A stretch of 64,000 nucleotides of DNA from Dastarcus helophoroides (taxonomy: Eukaryota; Arthropoda; Insecta; Coleoptera; Bothrideridae). Location: the NCBI GenBank assembly GCA_028583605.1, contig CM053326.1, positions 5,774,587 to 5,838,586 on the forward strand. The letters are read 5' to 3'. The translations under genes were made by a program, and so were the position numbers. Positions 32,972 to 44,638 of this stretch are shown piece after piece (position 1 is the first letter of the stretch; each line of letters begins with the position of its first letter). A model generated the notes under the pieces. The model was given only the letters and a program-made list of their open reading frames with translations. It searched no databases and was not told where the DNA came from.

Positions 32972-33266
32972 GACATGCTTTTGAATTAGATCATAGGATA
33001 GATAATAATATAAAATTGTTAAGAGTAGTTAATAAAAATTATATGTTAAATGCATGTGAGAGCTTCATCCATAAGGCTGGAAACAACCTTATGAATGGTT
33101 GCGCTGGACCTTTAAGCCATTCATCTCTGTTAAAAATAGGTAAGGTTGATAAGAAATTGTGACACAACGACGTGTATGATTGGATGCGCGTTCGGGTGCG
33201 GCCGATCACGCACGAAGTGAATATTATTAGTATATAAGGGTTAATTTTAAGATTAGATGTTAGTTT

Positions 33267-33307
33267 CTCTCTGAAGATGACAGCTTGGCTGTCGAAACGC
33301 GTTAGAG
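33267..33307 (+). ncRNA. Hammerhead-ribozyme-like motif, right arm
   Basis: Identical in design to the left-arm copy. Stem I strands are 33267-33270 and 33304-33307. The core CUGAAGA is 33271-33277. Stem II is 33279-33284 with 33288-33293. GAA is 33294-33296. Mini stem III ACGCGU is 33297-33302. The expected cleavage base is U 33303. Confidence 0.55.
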
Positions 33308-33603
33308 CAACCTTTGTTGTGTTTTTTTAATTTTTCTTGGTTTCAGGGGACAAGTTCTGTGTTTCAATTTTAGATATTTTTATACTGAATGCAACAGAGA
33401 AAAGTTTTTTATAATCATTTAATAAAAAATGGACAAAATATACGTTTATATTACGAATATACTTGTCAAAAATCTCTTGATAACGAATTTTTATTCATTA
33501 CAGAATGTAAATAGAAAGCGTTATTTACCTCATTTAACGAATTTTTTAATTTATAACCTTTACGTAATGTATCCTATCAATTATTTACACTCAATTCCAC
33601 AAT

Positions 33604-34850
33604 AATTTGTTACGGTTTAAATTTCCGTTAGAGATAGTGCTTGTGGCTAGGCCACCTGTCAGTCTTGGTTTTGGGGAAATCGGCCATATTCTCTCTGGTC
33701 GTTCAATTGGGTGTCATCCTTCTCAAGGTGAGGTTACAGAGTTTTCCAAGTGGATCCTGGATGTTTTTCCTGTGAGGAATTTACTGTAACCCATCTTTGG
33801 ACCGTCTGGGACGATTGGATTTCGTAGTGTTAATGTGTGTGAACTAAAGCCTCAGATGGTTCCGGTTTTTCCGGAATAAGCAGGAAGGTGCTCTTCAAGC
33901 ACGCGGCAGAGCCGACCAATAACCAAGGTATGAGCATGTGCCCCTCAACCCTAGGTATTTAAAATGTAAATCCTATTTTCTTAATCTTTATAGGCTCTTT
34001 TTTTCGGTTGGGATCCTTCTCAGTTTCATTTTGAGATCCTTGTCATCTGTATTTTGAATCCATCTCTGATCTTTCAATCGGGACCTGTGTAGAGACATGA
34101 GGAGTTTTAAAGGAGTGGTCATCGTCTCATGGAAACCTCCAAGTCTGGACTTCGAGGACTTCGGTGAAGTGAGTTCTTGTAAATCTACTCAGTAGCCGCA
34201 CGAAGTACAAGCATCCACGTCGACCTGGGACCCTTCACGACGATCACTTAAGTACCACTTTTTCATATTATTATGTGGGAATTGTCTCATTTTAGTTGGA
34301 ACCATATATGTGTCAATTATTTGGATTTTAAACTAAATTATAATACGATTTTGATATATTACCTGTAGCCCTTTTTCGTTTGTTTACTTAGTATGTTCTG
34401 GTGGGCTTAGGTCCAGCGAGTGTTAATTTTGTGTCTGATTTTCGAATCCTAGTTGCCTTAATTTAGATAGTTTATTAACTTTCTCCAGCTCTTGTTATTG
34501 CTAAAACGAAACAGGAACTTAATATTTTGGATTTTATATCGAGTATGTTAAATATCCTTCAAAGGTAAAGTTTACCAACTTTTGTAATAAACTGTACGGA
34601 ACAAAGTGCGCACCTTCTTTCAAATAAATAGTGTCAATAATTGTTAACTTAATATCGGAATAAGAAATTCTGTAAAAGATAAACTTACCTTGTGTGCGTA
34701 TATTGTTAATTTTTAAAAGAACGTGCAATACACTGAACATAGTCTGCCTTTGAAATACTTTGTTTTATTGATTCTAAGTATTATTTTCCCGACTGTTTAA
34801 ATCGTAAGGTTAAAACATAGACGGCAACACTCTCGATAAGGTAGGTCGCA

Positions 34851-34913
<63 letters not shown>

Positions 34914-35365
34914 GGAGAGAGGGGCAACGAGAACGGGAACTACGCCATCTAGGAGTAAGTTGTCCAGCTTCCGTTTTGGGTATATTTTGGTGATTTTTCG
35001 ACGTCTTCGTTAGGTAATTGCGTGATTCAAAATCACCTGGCGCCCCTTTAAGGTATTCTTTAGTCGTCGTGCCGCGCAATTACCAAACTTAATTCTATTT
35101 AAGCGGAATCTGAGTTCCGGACTTGTCAATTTTTGGAAAGTTTTCCACTCACTAGATTATCACCTCGGTCCAAACGAGGGGTCCTCACAGGGGTGTACGA
35201 TTCCCAGCCTGTAATAAGAAGAGGCTCTTGCTCTTTCCCCAACGCTAGCCGGCGATAGTGAAGAAAATTATTTTATAGCTTGATAGCGGCACTTGGAAGA
35301 ATTTCTAGAAAATTATAAAAACTAAGACACGACTTCTTCACTGGGGAAAAACTCCGTAACAAATT
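33604..35365. mobile_element. Solo LTR, copy 1, with 4-bp duplication
   Basis: The LTR is 33608-35361 (1754 bp), from TGTTACGGTTTAAATTTC to ACTCCGTAACA, that is TG...CA with short inverted ends. AATT flanks both sides (33604-33607 and 35362-35365). It aligns along its length with copy 2 at 38603-40583. There are no gag or pol genes, so it is a solo LTR left by recombination. A 4-bp duplication and this end type suit a Ty3/gypsy-type element, but the lineage is not proven. The orientation of transcription is not determined. Confidence 0.85.
34850..34923. repeat. (GA)n microsatellite in LTR copy 1
   Basis: About 70 bp of nearly pure GA repeat. In LTR copy 2 the matching tract (about 40100-40120) is only about 18 bp, so the repeat has expanded here. 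The minus-strand Ser-Leu frame over it (34810-35079) is an artefact of the repeat. Confidence 0.9.
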
Positions 35366-36231
35366 CATGTCTTGACAGGTTCGGATACGTTAAATTTTTG
35401 GCAAGACAATCATTGTTGTTTGATACCAAGTATTGTAAACACTGTTACTTATCTCTGTTCTTAATTTTAAAGTTACGATGGATAAGAAACAAAAAAGGTG
35501 TTGCTTAATTGTCGCAAAAAACCGAAAAATCTTTGTTAAAACGAATCGTAATCCAACCTAATCTCTAAATAAGAAATCTAATTGTAACAAATTACTTGAT
35601 ACAACTAATATATTATAATTCCCTTCAGTTTTGTTATATTGAGGTTTGACTGCATTAGTGTGGTAATGTAAGATCTCCATTCGTAACCTTTATATCCGTA
35701 ATTATTACAATTTTTTTGTAATTTGTTTATTGGTTAGCTATTAAGCTATTTATTACATTATCAAATTTTTATTGAAATTATTTAAAGGGGCTGGTATGTT
35801 ACGATTTCTTTGTGAATTCTATACCTGCTAAGTTATTGTCGGGCTTCTTACTTCTAGATTTTGGCCCTATGACATTAATGGATTTTGTTTGTAAGTGATC
35901 ACAATAAAAACCAGTAAGTGACTTTAACAGAGAGTAATCAATAGACTGTGAGCTTTAAACAGTTTAATAATAATAATAATAATAACAAACTACATAAACT
36001 AGTTACAATTACGCAAGTCAAATTAGACTCAAAAAGGGGCGATTGGTGAAATAATTCGAAAAAAGATGGAAGTCGTTTTAATACCTATATTTGATGCCAA
36101 ATATGAGTAATCTGAGTTCGCACGGTCTGAGGAAATAGACTTAACTGTTAAGCCCAAAAACCCGCGAAATGTTTGCACTTTCTTTTCCATTTTTTAGTGA
36201 TGATTCCTAAATGACCCTTTTTACGGAAAAA
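35366..36231. other. Intergenic DNA between the two LTRs
   Basis: There is no primer-binding site or gag/pol sequence next to the LTR. A short AAT microsatellite lies at about 35965-35986. Nothing else was recognised. Confidence 0.5.
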
Positions 36232-36460
36232 AAGTTATTATTAGAAGAATTCTAGAGCATTAAATTATGATTGGAATGAGTACCTGAAACTTGAATGCAG
36301 TGGTATAACTGTAACTGATCACCAAAAAGGGGCACTTTTTTTTGCCCCTTGGCCCCTGACTATTCAGGCGTGCGAAACCTTGAAACTGCTAAAGCTTAAA
36401 GAATATAAGTTGTAGAGCATTAAATTTTGCATCCATGGGGTACGCAAATATTTAAATTCA
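36232..36460 (+). repeat. Dispersed repeat, copy 1 (AGAGCATTAAATT family)
   Basis: This stretch matches, in inverted orientation, 46160-46395. Shared words in order are TAGAGCATTAAATTATGATTGG, ACCTGAAACTTGAA, a central GGGGCAC/GCGCTTTTT..GCC segment, GCGTGCG, CTTGAAACTGCTA and TAGAGCATTAAATTTTGCATC. The AGAGCATTAAATT motif occurs twice in each copy. There is no coding potential or clear termini. Confidence 0.7.
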
Positions 36461-36699
36461 GATAATTTTACGTAAACATATTAGCGAGCATAAATCCCAA
36501 ACGAACCTAATTAGATACTTTCTAGTTCGCATTCCGTACATGTTTGACACATGTATAAATTACCTTCATTGTAAATCACATTTAAATACAATTTAATTGT
36601 ACTATCAAATTAAAAACTACTTATAAACTTAATAACATTCTTGTTATTCCTTGCAAACGTCAAAGAACAGAAGACATTTGTGAATTAGGAGAAGTGTAT

Positions 36700-37600
36700 T
36701 AATTTTTGGATAAAGTGCAATACCATAAACTGCTGAAAATATTAGAACAAGTGGGGATCGACGACCGAAAATTAAGAATCGCCTCATATCTATATTAGAA
36801 CTAAACCGCTTTTATAAATGTGAATGAAGACCAATCTGGGGCAATAAAGACATTGCGGGGAGTAAGACAGGGATGTGCTTTATCGCCTTTATTATTTTAT
36901 ATCTATTCTGAGTATGTATTTAAAGAAGCCCTCGAAACCATTAATGCAGGAATATTGGTAAATGGAGGACGTCTAAATAATTTAAGATATGTGGATGATA
37001 CAGTCATTATCTCAGACAATCTAGAAGACTTACGAGAAATCATGACAAGGGTGAAGGGAGGTTATTCAAAAGTATGGGCTTGATATCAATCCAAACAAAA
37101 CCAAATAATGATGATTAGCAAAAACAATATACCTCAAGAACATCTGATGGTTTCCAATAGTGAGCGCATTAATCGAGTCAGCAAATATACATATCTGTGA
37201 TCTTTACTATATGACCAATGGGATCTCTCTCAAGAAATAAAATGTCGCATTGAAAAGGCAAGGGCCGTGTTCATTAAAATGGCAGCACTTTTTAAATGTC
37301 TTACTTTATGGTGCAGAAGCCTGTACAATAACTAAAGCCACCACGAAAATATTAGATGCGTTCGAAATATGGCTAACTAGCTATCATAAAAATACAAAAG
37401 TTAGCATAGCTGGGACACATAGTGAGAAAAGAAAGGAGACATAGTTTATTACAGCAAATCAAGAAGACTATAATAAGGAGGGAAAACTTACATGGAAGGG
37501 GTAGGCCCAAAAACGTGGTGCAATGATGAAGTGGTGGGATTGAAAATTGTGCAAAGCTACAATTCAGCGTCTCTGCGAATATCCTTGCTAGTGGATTTTT
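36700..37600 (+). pseudogene. RTE-type LINE reverse transcriptase fragment
   Basis: The open part (36820-37083) reads LRGVRQGCALSPLLFYIYSE, NAGILVNGGRLNNLRYVDDT with the catalytic box as YVDD, and DNLEDLREIM. Further on, with frameshifts, come RINRVSKYTYL, LSQEIKCRIEKARAVFIKMAALFK and LLYGAEACTITKATTKILDAFEIWL. These are the RT and post-RT blocks of RTE-type endonuclease-reverse transcriptases common in insects. Both ends are missing and frameshifts are numerous. The element lies between two solo LTRs but belongs to neither. Confidence 0.8.
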
Positions 37601-38598
37601 TTGCTTGTGGCCAACCTGTTAATGGTTTTGTTCTCATTCTTGATCTGTCAACTTTGGAGGTTATTTGGGTTCAAAAAGACTATAAATTTGCTTTATTTTT
37701 GAGATTTGTATCTCGTAAAAGCGATAATAAAAAAGAAACGATCCACAGCATTACTTTATATAGCAGCAGTTGTTTATTGTCATATTTAAAGATGGTGAGA
37801 GGTTAAACTTTGATGATGGGCAAGACCTTGATTCAAGATTGCCTTGATTATTGGAACAAAGAACTTTAAATCTAATGAATCAGGAATTTTAAGAAAACTA
37901 TCGGCAATAGCGACGGTTTTTAAGAATATGTTGTAAGCTTATTTCAATTTAATTGAAGGCTGAAGAAGATTTCCTAAAATTACATGGAGTTTTCAACAGG
38001 TGAAAAATTAGTAACAGCTCCAAGATTTCTAGTGGCAGAAGTTTAATACATCTTTTTTATGTTGGTGGGTAAACTATTTTTTATTCATACATGTGCATGC
38101 AGAGCTATTTATGAAGTAGGAATGAATAGCAATTGACGGCACTTATGAAGTATTTTGTTACTAGCTCATAATTTTATTGTGATTTGCATTATCCATATGT
38201 TCTTTTAATTTAATTACCATATTTTGGTGCCTGAGTCGAAGTAAAACTTAGTATTTGTTAGAAAATAAATGAAATAAAGAAACAAGCTTGCTCTGACCAA
38301 ATAATGAGACTACTTTCAGTAGACCTGCAGATGAGGGAACAAATGATGTCATTATTCTTAGCATTCTACATGATCGGTGAAACATTTTTCACACCAATGT
38401 ACCTATTATGAAACAATCAGAAAGTTTTATAATTAAGTTAAACTGCTGAATGGACAGAGGTTGGTGATAATATAATAAACTTGTTATAATTGCTAAAAAT
38501 ACATCTGCGAAATTTTTTGTTAAGAAAATAAAATACTGTTTTTTAAATAAAAAATAAATTTTTATTTTTCCAAAAGTTTTGAATTTATATGCATAATA
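37601..38598. other. Intergenic DNA, nothing recognised
   Basis: The continuation of a 104-codon frame (37492-37806) and AT-rich sequence occupy this stretch. I see no domain or transposon end. Confidence 0.4.
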
Positions 38599-40587
38599 AT
38601 ATTGTTACGGTTTAAATTTTCAGTTAGAAATAGTGCTTGTGGCTAGTCCACCAAACATACATTGGTTGGTTTTGTAAGTGCTGGCATATCTTCTGTCACT
38701 TGGTGTGGGGGAAATCGGCCATCTTTTCTCTTGTCGTTCACTTGGGTGCATATATGTAATACTTCTATATGGCCAGTTCCTCGTTTCTTATGGGAAAGAC
38801 TTCTCTTTCTCGCTGACCTTCACACGAATTAATGAGTCGCAATGCGCAGGTGCTACAAATCATCTGTGCATGGCCAAAGTCAGCTGTGCACGGCCAAACA
38901 TAAACACCCGTTTAACTCTCGCGTAGCCGATTGGTTCATTTTGTTCAATTCATGCGCAATACTCGCCATTTATTCATGTTCCATCTTTATCGAATTTGGT
39001 TGGAACAAACTCGTGAAGAGAATAGGGAGCTGGCCATATAGAAGCATTACATATATGCTTGGGTGTCATCCTTCTCAAGGTGAGGTTACAGGGTTTTCCA
39101 AGTGGATCTTGGGTGTTTTTCCTGTGAGGGATTTACTGTAACCCATCTTTGGACCGTCTCGGGGCGATTGTATTTCATGGTGTTACTGAGTTAGGACGAA
39201 AGCCTTAGATGGTTCCGGTTTTTCGGGAATAAGCAGGAAGGTGCTTCCCAAGTACGCGGCAGAGCCGACTAATAACCAAGGCTCTTTTTCGGTTGGGATC
39301 CTTGTCGGATTTATTTTTAAATCCTTGTCATCGGAAACTTTGGAGCCATCTCTGATCTGTCAATCAGGACCTGTAACGAGACACGAGGAGGTCCAAAGGA
39401 GTGATCATTGTCTCGTGGAAACATCCAAGGCTTCGAGGACTTCGGTGAAGGGAGTTCGTGTAAATCGATTCAGTAGCTGCACGAAATACCAGCATCCACT
39501 TCGACCTGGGACCCTTCACGACGATCACTTAAGTACCCCCTCTTTATATTCTTATTTGAAGATTGTCCCAACCATAGATGTGTCAATTATTTGGATTGTA
39601 ACCTAAAGTATAATACGGTTTGAAATTTTACCTACAGCCCCCTTTTTGTTTGCTTACGTAGCTTGTACTGGTGGGCTTAGGTCCAGCCAGTGTTGATTTT
39701 GTGTGTCTGATTTGCGAATTGTAGTTGTTCATTAATTTTTCCCCTGCTCATTGTTATTTCTAAAACGAGACAGGAACTGGATGTTTATGTCCATGAATAG
39801 AGTATTTTAAATATATATTAAAGGTAACGTTTACCAACTTTTGTAAACAGCTGTACGGAACAAAGTGCGCACTTTCTTTCCAATAAATCGTGTCAGTAAT
39901 TTAAGATCAAAATAAGAAAGTTTGGGAAAGATACACGTACCTTGAGTGCGTACATTGTCAAGTGTAAAATACCGTGCAGTACATTAGAACTTATTTTGCC
40001 TTTGCAATATTTTGTTTTATTATTTCTAAGAATTATTTTCCTGTCTGTCTAATTTGTAAGGTTAAAACATAGACAGCAACACTCTCAACAAGGTAGGTAA
40101 CAGAGAGAGAGAGAGAGTGGCAACGAGTGGGAACTACGCCATCTAGGAGTGAATTGTCCAGCTTCCGTTTTGAGTATGTTTTGGTGATTTTTCGACGTCT
40201 CCTTTAGGTATATTGCGTGATTCAAAATCACCTGGCGGCCCTTTTTGGTATTCTTTAGCCGTCGTGCCGCGCAATTACCAAATTTAATTCGATTTAAGCG
40301 GAATCTTGGACTTAGAAATATTTTCACTCCTGAGTTCCGGACTTGTCGATTTTTGGAAAGTTTTCCACCCCCTTGATTATCACATCGGCCCAAACAAGGG
40401 GTCCTCACAGGGCTGTACGACTCCCAGCCTGTAACAAGAAGAGGCTCTTGCTCTTTCCCCAACGCTAGCCGTAGCGATAGTGAAGGAAATTATTTCCTAG
40501 TTTGATAGTGGCACTTAAAAGAATTTCTAGTAAATTATAAATACTTAGCCACGACTCCTTCACTGGGGAAAAACTCCGTAACAATAT
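38599..40587. mobile_element. Solo LTR, copy 2, with 4-bp duplication and nested MITE
   Basis: The LTR is 38603-40583 (1981 bp), TGTTACGG to CCGTAACA, in the same orientation as copy 1. ATAT flanks both sides (38599-38602 and 40584-40587). Its extra length comes from a nested 309-bp element at 38749-39057 and its duplication, partly offset by a shorter GA tract. Shared coding-like strings, for example CHPSQGEVT and FSKWIL in both copies, reflect common LTR sequence, not a gene. Different duplications at the two copies show two independent insertions. Confidence 0.85.
38741..39065. mobile_element. 309-bp MITE with 8-bp duplication inside LTR copy 2
   Basis: The element proper is 38749-39057. 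Its inverted ends begin CATATATGTAATACTTCTAT and run about 28 bp with one mismatch, through ATGGCCAG. The 8 bp CTTGGGTG lies on both sides (38741-38748 and 39058-39065). LTR copy 1 has an uninterrupted TTGGGTGTCATCC at the same place, which proves insertion. CA...TG ends and an 8-bp duplication fit hAT or P-type elements; I cannot decide between them. Confidence 0.88.
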
Positions 40588-41839
40588 TTGTATAATCCTT
40601 GAAAGTTCATATTTGCGATATTTGAGAAAAAAAACGGATTTAATAGGACTTCTAAGAGTGTAGACTTTTATATTGATTCGTTACAAGCGAAAGTTTGTAA
40701 TAAACAAGTATATTATGAACGGCAATTACTCTATTTCAAATAGATTCATCAGGTGTTATGACATCAGGAGTTAGTATAACAAAAAGAAAATATAACTATT
40801 AACATATTATGTTGATATTTAAATAATTTTTACACAAACATTGATAGGCGATCTTCATATCTTGGTCTTCAGATTGCATATTATGTTCATTATTAAACAT
40901 TTAAAGTCCCTAATTTACTTTGAATTTCTCATTTGGCATAACTCGTCTGCAATTAAACTGAAAATCACATGAATGTAATGGTTATTAAGAAACCGGTATC
41001 TCTTACCCGCTTAAATATCTAAACAATCGTCATCTATATACTTCAGGGAAACAGCTATTTTACAACACCACCTAGGTGATGTTTGTTTAATTCGATTTAT
41101 CTAATTATAACTAGCCATAAATTCAATATTCAGAAGGTAAATCAGTGGGCCCTCTTAGAGACATATCACTAGGAAGAGAAAAATGGATTAAAAAATATTA
41201 ACAAAAACTTCATTTAACTAACTTTTCATTTTCTATTCCTTCGTCTTCTCAAATAGGAGCACTAAATCAAGAGCACTACTAGTGCGGCTTAGAGATTTCT
41301 CATACTCTTCCTCCACTCAATCGACTTTTCATATTTCAGTTAAAATATTAAGTTCATAACCCATTTATTTAACTTCTTTACTTCAACACTTAAATTTGCA
41401 GTATCAAGAAAATTTGTCAGCGACATTTTGAGGCAGCTGAATGTCTACTTTTTACAAAATTGTATTTTGGACTTTGTTTAACTCGCAATAGCTTTCGTAT
41501 TCGACAATAAAGAGTGTAGCCAATTCTTTTCTGCTCTGAAAATTAAAATATTAAAATTACCAAAATAAAATATTTCATCAAAATATATTTCTGTATGATG
41601 AAAACTCACCTAACTTTTGTTTTGTCTTTAATCCGAATGACATCAAAACATAACCAACAAAGGATCTGTCATACATGTCTGGTTACTTTCGATTGTACAT
41701 TTGTCACCAGAATGCGCAGTGCTTCATAGCGCAACAGATAGCCACGCCTAACACATATCCACGGAATTTGTCTCTTACTTTTATACAGCGAAGCATATGA
41801 AGTTTTCCCTCCTTATTATAGCCTTCTTGCAGCAAATAC
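40588..41839. other. Intergenic DNA, nothing recognised
   Basis: AT-rich sequence without coding homology or transposon ends that I can identify. Confidence 0.5.
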
Positions 41840-41970
41840 TACAGGGAAAAACTACCAGGCAAACGAGGTTCAGTCTGCAGAATAATTTCTTAAGGACATG
41901 GTTTTCGTTAACAACTAGCCAGGTCTTTAGAGCAGTCGTCAACAAAATTACAATTGCACCAAAAGAAGAA
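41840..41970 (+). pseudogene. RTE-type LINE C-terminal scrap
   Basis: The frame at 41797-42054 contains QNNFLRTWFSLTTSQVFRAV followed by VNKITIA. This corresponds to the C-terminal end of RTE-type proteins (usual form LRTWFG.TT..LFRAAVNK..IA), the same family as the fragment at 36.7-37.6 kb. Only about 40 residues are recognisable. The rest of the 85-codon frame is unrelated. Confidence 0.6.
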
Positions 41971-42570
41971 GATCCATTTCTTCCCCAAAACTATCAATTC
42001 TTTGCATTTAACCAGTCCTCCTACAGAGAAAGAATATTAAAACATAAACGTTAAATAAATAGACATAACACCCTTGCCTCTTACTCTTATAGTTCGATAA
42101 GAGGCTGTTAATGAAATAGTTGTTACAAGGCGCCCGAATTGCGTTCTTCTCAAAATGTTTTTTTTTTAAACCCAACTCGCAGAAGCTTCAAGTACTCAGC
42201 AGTTGTAAAAAGAGCATCCTATTTTACGGGCTTTAAGCGGGTACACTATCATCTTCGTATTCTTTTGCCAAAGAAAACTTCAGTTCTTGAGGTACTAGAA
42301 GCGAATTCATTTTTAAGAGAATCGAGGCAGTGCAAGTTTTTAAAACAAAGGCACTAATGTAGGTTATACAATATCTACAATTAAATCATTTGTTTCAGTT
42401 CTGTGTTTTCATATAATCGGTCCAAGACAAAAACTCTTTGGGTTTTTAACCTTCGCTTACTGCACCAACTAAAGCAAAAGCTTATCAATATTATCTGCAG
42501 GAATACCACTAAATTCAAGTATGATATTGTTCAGAGAACAATTCTCTAAACTAGAAATTGGCTCTTTTCC
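41971..42570. other. Intergenic DNA, nothing recognised
   Basis: Short frames (42139-42357 plus) have no visible homology. Confidence 0.4.
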
Positions 42571-42833
42571 GTCTACATCAGTGGTTACCAAACTTATTTG
42601 GCCTACCGCCCACTTTCCAGAAAAAATATTATCTAGCGCCCCTTGAAATAATTTTTTCAAAATTTTTATTACAATTAAGCCGAAAGACATGCATATGTGT
42701 TTATGGCTCTATCTCTTTTGTAAAATATAGTATAGAAAGGTATAAATTAGAAGCATTTTAATTTGAAAATATGAAACAATTTATTTAATGCAAAATAGAA
42801 AATTAAGCAGAAAAACTTTAATAAATTGAAACT

Positions 42834-44436
42834 TTAGTGAGAAGGATGAACTTGGTGTGCTGCTATTAATTTAGGAATCCTCGGCTCTATTTTTGTCAGA
42901 AGTAATCTTAAATCACCGCGATCGACTATTTGCAATCTATTTCTTTTTTTCGTTAATAGATTTGTTACTGCACTGAACCCTCGTTCCACTAAATAAATTG
43001 AAGGAAATGCAATTAGAAACTTTTGAACAACAGCCCAAATTTCAAGATAGACTGAAGGGATCTCTTTTTGCAGCCAGAATTGTTGGTATCCGCTTTTGAA
43101 TTTAAATTTTAATTCGTCGTTTGAAATTAGTTCCATCAACTCTTCTTGTATCTTTGGCGATTCTTCTGTGTTTGCATTTGAAAAGGGGTCCAAAATCCAA
43201 TCAGGTATGGTCATTTTCAAAATATCATTAAATCGTTGATTAAAATATGAATGAAGGGCTCCCAAGTGCTCACAATAAGACTATATGTCTTCACCCTTTT
43301 TCTCTGCTGCAGATAAATTTGGGAACTGGCTAAATTCTCCTCGTCCAAAGTTTTGTTTGTACAAAAGAAGTTTTCTCAAAAATGCAGAAATAACAGACTT
43401 TGTTTTTATTAAATTGAGATCATTGCCCTGAAGCTGAAGATTGCTTTCATTAAATTTTTGAAACAAGTCGGTCAAATAAGCAATATCACTTTTGGCTTGA
43501 ATCAAATTCGACCGTAAAGCATCATTTTTATCTTGAAAGAACTCCAGTACTGTGTTATACAGCTTATAAAACCTATCTAAACAGGCACCCTTTGACAACC
43601 ATCGAACTTCTGTATGAAGAAGCAAACGATTATATTCTTCGTCGTTTTGAACACAAAGCTGTTTGAATAATCGGTCATTCAACGATGAGCTTCTGATTGT
43701 GTTGATGGCTTTAATTACATGTTGTAATGAATTATGTAGTCGTGTACTTAAATTTTTTGCAACTAAATGTTGGCGATGATTCTCCTTTTGTATCAGTTTG
43801 CAAATATTTTGCAAATAATAATTCCTGACAAATTTGTTCCTCCTTTGAGAACCGCACATATGCTAAAAGCAAAGCTTCGTTTCCAGGCAATGTGGATTCA
43901 TCAAGTTGAATAGAAAACTGAGATGTTTTTAAATGGCTACACAAGGAATCTTCAACATCTTGTGCCATTTCATCAATTCTTCTCTGCACTGTAATATTGC
44001 TTAATGAAATTTTCTTGATAATATCAAATACTGGCTTATGTAGCACAGTACGTATTACTTCACTGATAGCCGGCATAATTAGTTCCTCACCAATAGTGTG
44101 AGGTTTTCCTGATTTGGCAATCATTAAGGAAATATTGTAGAATGCAAGCAAACCATCAGTATCTTGCTGGACTGAGTTTGAAAAAAGCTTTGCTAATGTT
44201 GGCTGTTTGATAAAATTTTCCTTTAACTTTTGAAAATAAGATATGTCATTATCTTTTTTATCATTATGAATTTTATTCAAATGGTCTTTTAGTCTTGAAG
44301 GCTTTATAGCCTCGTTGGACAAAACTTTTTGACAAATCAGACACATTGGAAGAGTGTTATTTACAGGTGATTCAATAAACCCGTATTTTAAATATTCAAT
44401 ACTATATTGTCTACATTTTTTCTTTGGTTGAGTCAT
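42834..44436 (-). pseudogene. hAT transposase (ZBED5/SCAND3-like), internally deleted
   Basis: Three minus-strand frames make one protein: 43732-44436, 43281-43859 and 42834-43265. The N-terminus has a BED-type finger (CLIC ... HLNKIH) after the start MTQPKKKCRQYS. QFSIQLDESTLPGNEALLLAY supplies the first catalytic Asp. The C-terminus has YLVERGFSAVTNLLTKKRNRL, with the catalytic Glu and dimerisation region. At about 43785 the reading jumps from YLQTDTKGE to NHRQHLVAKNL, out of frame. About 60 residues expected between (the TDGAPAM segment with the second catalytic Asp, up to the C..HR motif) are missing. A single in-frame TAG interrupts the chain at 43281-43283. The protein cannot be active. 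Confidence 0.9.
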
Positions 44437-44638
44437 TATTATCAGATAAAATTTTTAAGATTATATTAATTTATATTTATTTTGTAGATTTTTATGAAAA
44501 ACCACTAATATAATAAAGAAAATAAACAAACAAACAAACAAACATGACACTACTAATTATACCATGTATGTAATCAGCCAAAATATATAATTCTCACAAA
44601 TTATTATAGTCGCACTGTTTGTTAGTTTTTTAACAATT

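Larger units (their letters stand above)
31952..33395. mobile_element. Inverted (head-to-head) Penelope-like element with long target duplication
   Basis: The element proper is 31980-33371. A minus-strand copy (31980 to about 32940) carries the end of the reverse transcriptase region and a GIY-YIG endonuclease. A plus-strand copy (about 32972-33371) repeats its last 400 bp in inverted orientation. The terminal block (TTCTTGGTTTCAGGGGACAA), a hammerhead-like motif, a tract with GTGCGTGATCGGCCGCACCC, and the end of the coding region occur in both arms. An imperfect repeat of about 25 bp, AGATATTTTTATACT...TGCAAC, lies at 31952-31979 and 33372-33395. This indicates that the inverted unit integrated as one piece. 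A 16-bp hairpin marks the junction (32932-32971). Confidence 0.8.

Noticed and set aside
34810..35079. 89-codon minus frame with a Ser-Leu repeat
   Set aside because: Its repetitive part is only the translation of the GA microsatellite; the rest is LTR sequence.
33608..40583. One full-length LTR retrotransposon with two long terminal repeats
   Set aside because: Each LTR has its own different 4-bp duplication on both sides, and the spacer has no gag-pol or primer site, only an RTE fragment.
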